Positions 46,880 to 64,000 of a DNA stretch of 64,000 nt are shown here, in pieces. Origin of the DNA: Pseudisothecium myosuroides (Eukaryota > Streptophyta > Bryopsida > Hypnales > Lembophyllaceae); NCBI GenBank assembly GCA_951799445.1, contig OX637288.1, positions 47,135,288-47,199,287 of the forward strand, in the 5' to 3' direction. The position numbers were made by a program, and so were the translations under genes. How positions within the stretch are numbered: the first letter of the stretch is position 1; every line of letters begins with the position of its first letter. The notes beneath the pieces were generated by a model. That model was not told the origin of the DNA. It searched no databases and worked only from the letters and a program-made list of their open reading frames with translations.

Positions 46880-47530
46880 AATAAAAATGAAATATATAGG
46901 ATAATGATGGAGTACCAAATTATACAATAGGGAAGGGGTATAACATATAGAATAATGAAGGAGGAAGGCGGAAACCAAACAATAGGCAAAATACAGAGGA
47001 TTGTGGAGGAGGGAGGTGAGATTCTTATAATAAGGACAAAAAGGGGCAAGATATTTAGAATAAAAGAGGGAATTGAGATGTATAGAAAAGTGATAGAAGC
47101 AAGTGAGACATATAGATTAGTACAGGAGGGAATTGAGATATATAAGACACTAACAGTCTAGATGGGATTCAAATGATAAAGGTGGAGGGAGGTGAGATAC
47201 ATAAAATGGTGAAAAGAGATTGTGACACACATTATATATGGAGAGAAGACTCAAATGATTGTTAGAGAGGGAAGTGAGACATAAAAAAAAGGAAGGAGGG
47301 TTGTTAAATACTTAGAACAATAAGTGAGAGGAATCATATAGGATAGTGAGTGACAAAATTGAGATATGTATGATAATTAAGTCTTGCAATACATTCTAAA
47401 AGAGTTGAGATTCAAAACAATAGTGGGGGAAGTTGGTGAGACATTGATAATACTAAAGGAAGTGACACATATAGGATGCAGAGGGTGGTAAGACACATAA
47501 GATGTAAAGAGGAGCTCAAACACAAATGCA
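46880..47530. repeat. Degenerate minisatellite, right block
   Basis: The same GTGAGACATATAGRATAGTG-like units continue, with GGAGGGA spacers. Further scattered units run to about 48180. The MITE at 46346 lies between the two blocks. Confidence 0.7.
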
Positions 47531-47702
47531 CAAGAAAGCTGTTTTTAAGGTTGTTTTTCAAGCTGTGAACTAGCATAATGCTGACTAGAATATTATAAAA
47601 TGATAAATTAATAAAAAAATTGATAATTTTTGAAAGTATTTTAAAAACAAAATTTAAATAAATAAAAATTTAAAATTTAATTAAATAATATTATTTAATG
47701 TA

Positions 47703-47999
47703 GTATCCGCACCATGTCAGATTTCGGACTTCTTAAAGTTACCAATCATTATTTTGAATATAAAGTTCTTTTAATTAAAAACTATAAAATTATTAAACTA
47801 AATTGTACCTCCTAATTTAGGCCTTGCAATTTGCTAATTTGCTAATTTTTTTGAAATTATTATTTTTTTTTATATTGTGTTTTCCGTTATTTGGGAACTT
47901 GCAGCCCTCCTCAGACCTTTTTCTTTTTCTAATGGATGATGAGGGATGTCAAATATATAAGATCTTTAAGAAGTCCGAAATCTGACATGGTGCGGATAC
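47703..47999. mobile_element. 297-bp element with perfect 36-bp inverted termini
   Basis: 47703-47738 and 47964-47999 are exact inverted copies; each end begins GTATCCGCACCATGTCAG going inward. The pairing stops sharply on the outer side. The interior is AT-rich and non-coding. No target duplication could be settled. The right end is flanked by two copies of GATGTCAAATATATAAGATC, part of the minisatellite field. Confidence 0.8.
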
Positions 48000-48179
48000 A
48001 TCAATTGCTAAAGGATGTCAAATATATAAGATCTTCTAAGAGATACAAACAATCATAAGAGAAGTATGACACATATAGATTCAAAAAGAGGTGAAATACA
48101 TAGAATCGTGAAGGAGGCAAGAAATATAGAATGCAAAGGAGGTGAAGACGTTGAATTTAGAAGATTGTGACGGAGGTTA

Positions 48180-49082
48180 GGGCTTGATGATGGTCAAAGG
48201 GCTTGACTAATAGTAAGGCAACTTCATCACTGGTAGAAAAATTGGTCCTAAGCAACCCACTAAACAATGATTAGTTGTCCACAACAACTAAAAAATGACT
48301 CCATCCTTTTATATTAGCACTACCACCTAGGAGTACTTGTCTACAATCCCGTTTAAGTCATTTAAATGACTCCTTGATGAAAAGGGAATAGTGTATGAAA
48401 TGAAGACTCCCTACATCTACAAAATGTCATCAAAAAGGCATTATTAGAGTTGATGCTAAGAAGTGATGTCTAATTGCTTCAATCATAGATTATTCATTGA
48501 GGGTTTTTTAAATGACTTCATTGTGATTGGGGTACACTTGAAATTTTAGGCCTTCCTACCAAGCCACCATTGTTGACAAGTGGAACACACACTCATTTGT
48601 TTGTGGACACTACTCTTTCATGAATGGCTATTTAAGAACTATAGACTTATTGTTTCCTAGTCATATTTGAAATTTCTATAGACATATTGTTTGTCTATTT
48701 GAGACTTCAACATCATAAGTAATCCATTGTTATGTTAGGTATACAAAACAATATCTAAATTGGCTATCAACAATTTCCATTATTAATTCCTAAAGGACTA
48801 AAAAGCCCTACTTTGGTATTATTGAGAATTTGGACAAGTTGCTATGACTTCGCATTAGAAGATTTTTGCATGAAATTTTTAGAATAGCTCCTAATCATTA
48901 TACTAGCTGTATATGTAAAGTTGGGATTTACAATTCTTAATTTTTAATTATAATTATTAGTGATTTAATTTTTTCTTGTAATATAGATTTACGTACTTTG
49001 AGAGATGAAATCTTATACTATTATATGTATCTCAAAGTATAAACCAACTTTCTATGTCATTTAATAATTAGTAATAGTGTAG
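48180..49082. other. Intergenic DNA, no gene recognised
   Basis: AT-rich sequence with short chance frames; nothing conserved was recognised. Confidence 0.5.
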
Positions 49083-49255
49083 CCCTCTGCCGTTGGCCCA
49101 TAACTCAAAAATCCATAACTTTCATATAGTAGGTCCAAACGCCACAAAACCAAGCCCGTGCACTCCTCCCCGCCAAGGGCTTTCTATCGGTACCAAGCAG
49201 GCAATTGGGGGACATACGGTCCGGGAGATCTCAACGTAATAACAAACAAATATGG
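49083..49255 (-). repeat. Dispersed repeat R1, copy 3 (inverted)
   Basis: The minus strand reads GTTTGTTATTACGTTGAGAT, CTCCCGGACCGTATGTCCCC, AGAAAGCCC...GGGGAGGAGTGCACGGGCTT and GTTATGGATTTTTGAGTTAT, in the order of copies 1 and 2. TTACGTTGAGATCTCCC is shared exactly with copy 1. Confidence 0.6.
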
Positions 49256-49566
49256 CACAAAATACACCATGCAAACTTAATAGAAGAGATATCAATAGAC
49301 CTTGGTTACACCCAAAATTTCAATTTAGAAGATAAATTAGGCTTTGTACAACTCATTTTGTTGGTTCTACTCAAATTTTGAAAAGATCATTTTAATGGCC
49401 AAAATTCAAATAAAGAATTAGAATAAAGTTATTGACAAATACACTACACAATGATTTGAACAAACATGTAAAACTTTTTTTGTTTGTTTGTTTGGATAAC
49501 AAATGGAGAACCATTGCATTAAAATGAACCAAAGTAACAACCAAGCCGGAAGGTTGGACACATGAA

Positions 49567-49695
49567 GAGAATCAGAGCATGAAAGAGAGAAAAGGAAAAA
49601 GCTAAAGAAATAAAGAGAATCAGAGCATGAAAGAGAGAAAAGGAAAAGCTAAAGAAACAAAGAGAATCAGAGCATGAAAGAGAGAAAAGGAAGAG
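49567..49695. repeat. Tandem duplication, 47-48-bp units, about 2.7 copies
   Basis: Units starting GAGAATCAGAGCATGAAAGA at 49567, 49615 and 49662 are almost identical, differing by one A in a run and one base change. Confidence 0.9.
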
Positions 49696-49819
49696 AAATA
49701 AGGGGGGGGGGCTCTTTGCTCCAACTAATAGAACCTCTAATCCTAATATAAAACTATTCGAAACTTCAACTTCAAGTTCTTAGAATGAGTACTTTTTGAC
49801 ACGCATCATGGACGTGAAT

Positions 49820-50035
49820 GAATGCTCAATGAATACTCAATAGTACTCCCATTCTCTCAATCCAAACCATGAATGTGACATATTTTAAAAATTTCTTAGT
49901 TTCTATCAAATTAATCCTTAAAAGATGAATGCTCAATGAATACTCAATAGTACTCCCATTCTCTCAATCCAAACCATGAATGTGACATATTTTAAAAATT
50001 TCTTAGTTTCTATCAAATTAATCTTTAAAAGACGA
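49820..50035. repeat. Tandem duplication, 108-bp units, 2 copies
   Basis: GAATGCTCAATGAATACTCA begins at 49820 and 49928; the two units match almost perfectly. Confidence 0.9.
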
Positions 50036-50044
50036 AGGGGTGAC

Positions 50045-50156
50045 CCTTGAAGTCATCCTTTTGCATTACTGTGTGAATCATTGGCTTAAAAAATTGCAAA
50101 CCTTGAAGTCATCCTTTTGCATTACTGTGTGAATCATTGGCTTAAAAAATTGCAAA
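50045..50156. repeat. Tandem duplication, 56-bp units, 2 copies
   Basis: CCTTGAAGTCATCCTTTTGC begins at 50045 and 50101; the two units are essentially identical. From 50157 to the GOGAT stop there is only probable 3'UTR and intergenic sequence. Confidence 0.9.
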
Positions 50157-50684
50157 GGCACTCATCGGAAGTTAAGCTTAAGGATTAATAACAAAAATTG
50201 ACCCAAGTTTGAAAGAAGCAAGTGTAGGAGGGAAATAGTGCAAGTCCAAAACGAGACATATCTTCATTCCAATTGTTTGGTAGCAATATGAGCCAACTAA
50301 ATGAAACTATGCCCTACATTTTTGAATGACAGAAACATATTTTGGAATTTACTCTAAGTATGAACCGCTACGTACTTTTCTATTTTTATTTCATGCACTA
50401 GAAGGGTTACAGAATATGATCATGGAAGTTGGACACAAGTAGATATATCATAGGAAGTGTTTGTTTTTCATAAATAGAATATACAGACACTTCACTTGGA
50501 GCACTGCAAGCTCACAAGACACCTAGCAAATCTACTTTGCTTAACTTAAGATCTTGGAGAGGGGGACACTCACTAGTAGACTTCAAATCCACCAGCACTC
50601 AAATCATCCATGCCGTCTAAGACTAGAGATGAAAAACCAAGCATTCCCTATTATACAAGAGGCACCCGATTACCCGAATGCAGC

Positions 50685-63188
<12,504 letters not shown>

Positions 63189-64000
63189 CTGCCACAAATT
63201 CCCCCCCCAAAATGAGATTATAACAGATTTCGGAGAAGGACAACTAAATCCACGCAAATGGTGGCGTCCGTTCATCTCGCTGACCTAACAAGACCCTGCT
63301 ATGCGAAAGAATTACCTAGAGTACAAGGCAGGAACAGAATTTAGGCATCATACAAAAGCGTGCAAACAGTTTTATGTCTTCTCTGAGGATAGCAACAAGA
63401 GTGGTTGTCTAATCATACACAATCAATTCCATGCTCTAAATTGTGCACGAACTATCTGCAAGCTCATACAAGCGGTTCCCTAAGCTAGAACTGGCACAAA
63501 ATTCAAACCCAAAACCCTTTCTCATGGAGATTCATTCTCTTACAAATCTCTTACAAAGTTCTGAACTGTATTCTGTCTAAAAATCACCTCAATTAGCATT
63601 TTAAGAAAAAGAATCGCCCTCTACCTCGCTGGCAAAACAGTGGGAAATTTCGAAAACAGAACTTTTAAGGATATAAATTCGCCACTACCTTGCTAATAAA
63701 ATGAATTTTCGGTTTAGGTTCATCACCAATTAACGCATTAAAGATATGAATCGCCTACTACCTCGCTGATAAAGCGTTGGAATTTTTTTTCACTTTAAAA
63801 AAAAACAGTAAGCACCAGAGCTCTGTTACGGAAAACTGTAGGAGAGGAGCTCTCTATCTGTGCCAACTACAATTCTTCGATTTAATTTCACCTTCAATTA
63901 GCATCCAAGAATACGAATCGCCTACAGATAAACCGTTGAAAATTTCAAACAGGAAACTTCGTAAGCTCCAGAGATCTATTGCACAAAGTTGCAGGAGGAG
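63189..64000 (-). other. Part of a GOGAT intron, with degenerate internal repeats
   Basis: No CGVGF-type N-terminal exon is present, so this is intron sequence running off the window. From 63586 on, units of the form CAATTAGCAT...GAATCGCCTACTACCTCGC then GATAAA-CGTTGGAA recur near 63590, 63725 and 63892, with a partial unit near 63678. Confidence 0.6.

Overview
The window is nuclear DNA of a land plant, most probably a bryophyte (moss-like) or another seedless lineage. The evidence is three beta-tubulin genes with the conserved two-intron plant layout, a 26-exon NADH-dependent glutamate synthase of plant type, short GT-AG introns, and AT-rich intergenic DNA full of decayed LINE, hAT and small inverted-repeat transposons. 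The species cannot be fixed from the sequence alone.

Layout. 0-5 kb: an edge fragment resembling an organellar single-stranded-DNA-binding (OSB) protein exon, degenerate tandem repeats, dispersed repeats and a MITE. 5.8-8.0 kb: beta-tubulin gene 1 (minus). 8-21 kb: gene-poor DNA with a LINE-derived relic, dispersed repeats, a 12-bp minisatellite and a decayed hAT (ZNF862-like) transposase. 21.2-23.4 kb: beta-tubulin gene 2 (plus), which with gene 1 forms a head-to-head inverted duplication with about 2.2-kb arms and a 13-kb spacer. 24-41 kb: MITEs, several hairpins, a TTAA-flanked piggyBac-like non-autonomous element, two unrecognised coding relics and a LINE relic. 41.4-43.4 kb: beta-tubulin gene 3 (minus). 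43.8-50.5 kb: a second TTAA-flanked element, a Stowaway-like MITE inside a degenerate minisatellite field, a 36-bp perfect-TIR element and three near-perfect tandem duplications. 50.7-63.2 kb: NADH-GOGAT (minus), with its first exon or exons beyond the right edge.

The only genes that look intact are the three tubulins and, within the window, GOGAT. All three tubulin genes predict the same 443-residue protein. They also share a core-promoter block, an MSA-type (G2/M, MYB3R) element and a 3'UTR block, while the introns of gene 3 are unlike those of genes 1 and 2. This suggests co-regulated, cell-cycle-linked tubulin supply with coding sequences homogenised by gene conversion or recent duplication. 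GOGAT (plastid nitrogen assimilation) is functionally unrelated to them.

The most novel candidates are the family of about 930-bp elements bounded by TTAA and CCCCTAAAGG-type inverted termini (two full copies plus one end), the shared tubulin regulatory blocks, and the hairpin cluster at 27.9-29.1 kb. Coordinates of exons come from splice-consistent reading of conserved protein frames; no database search was possible.
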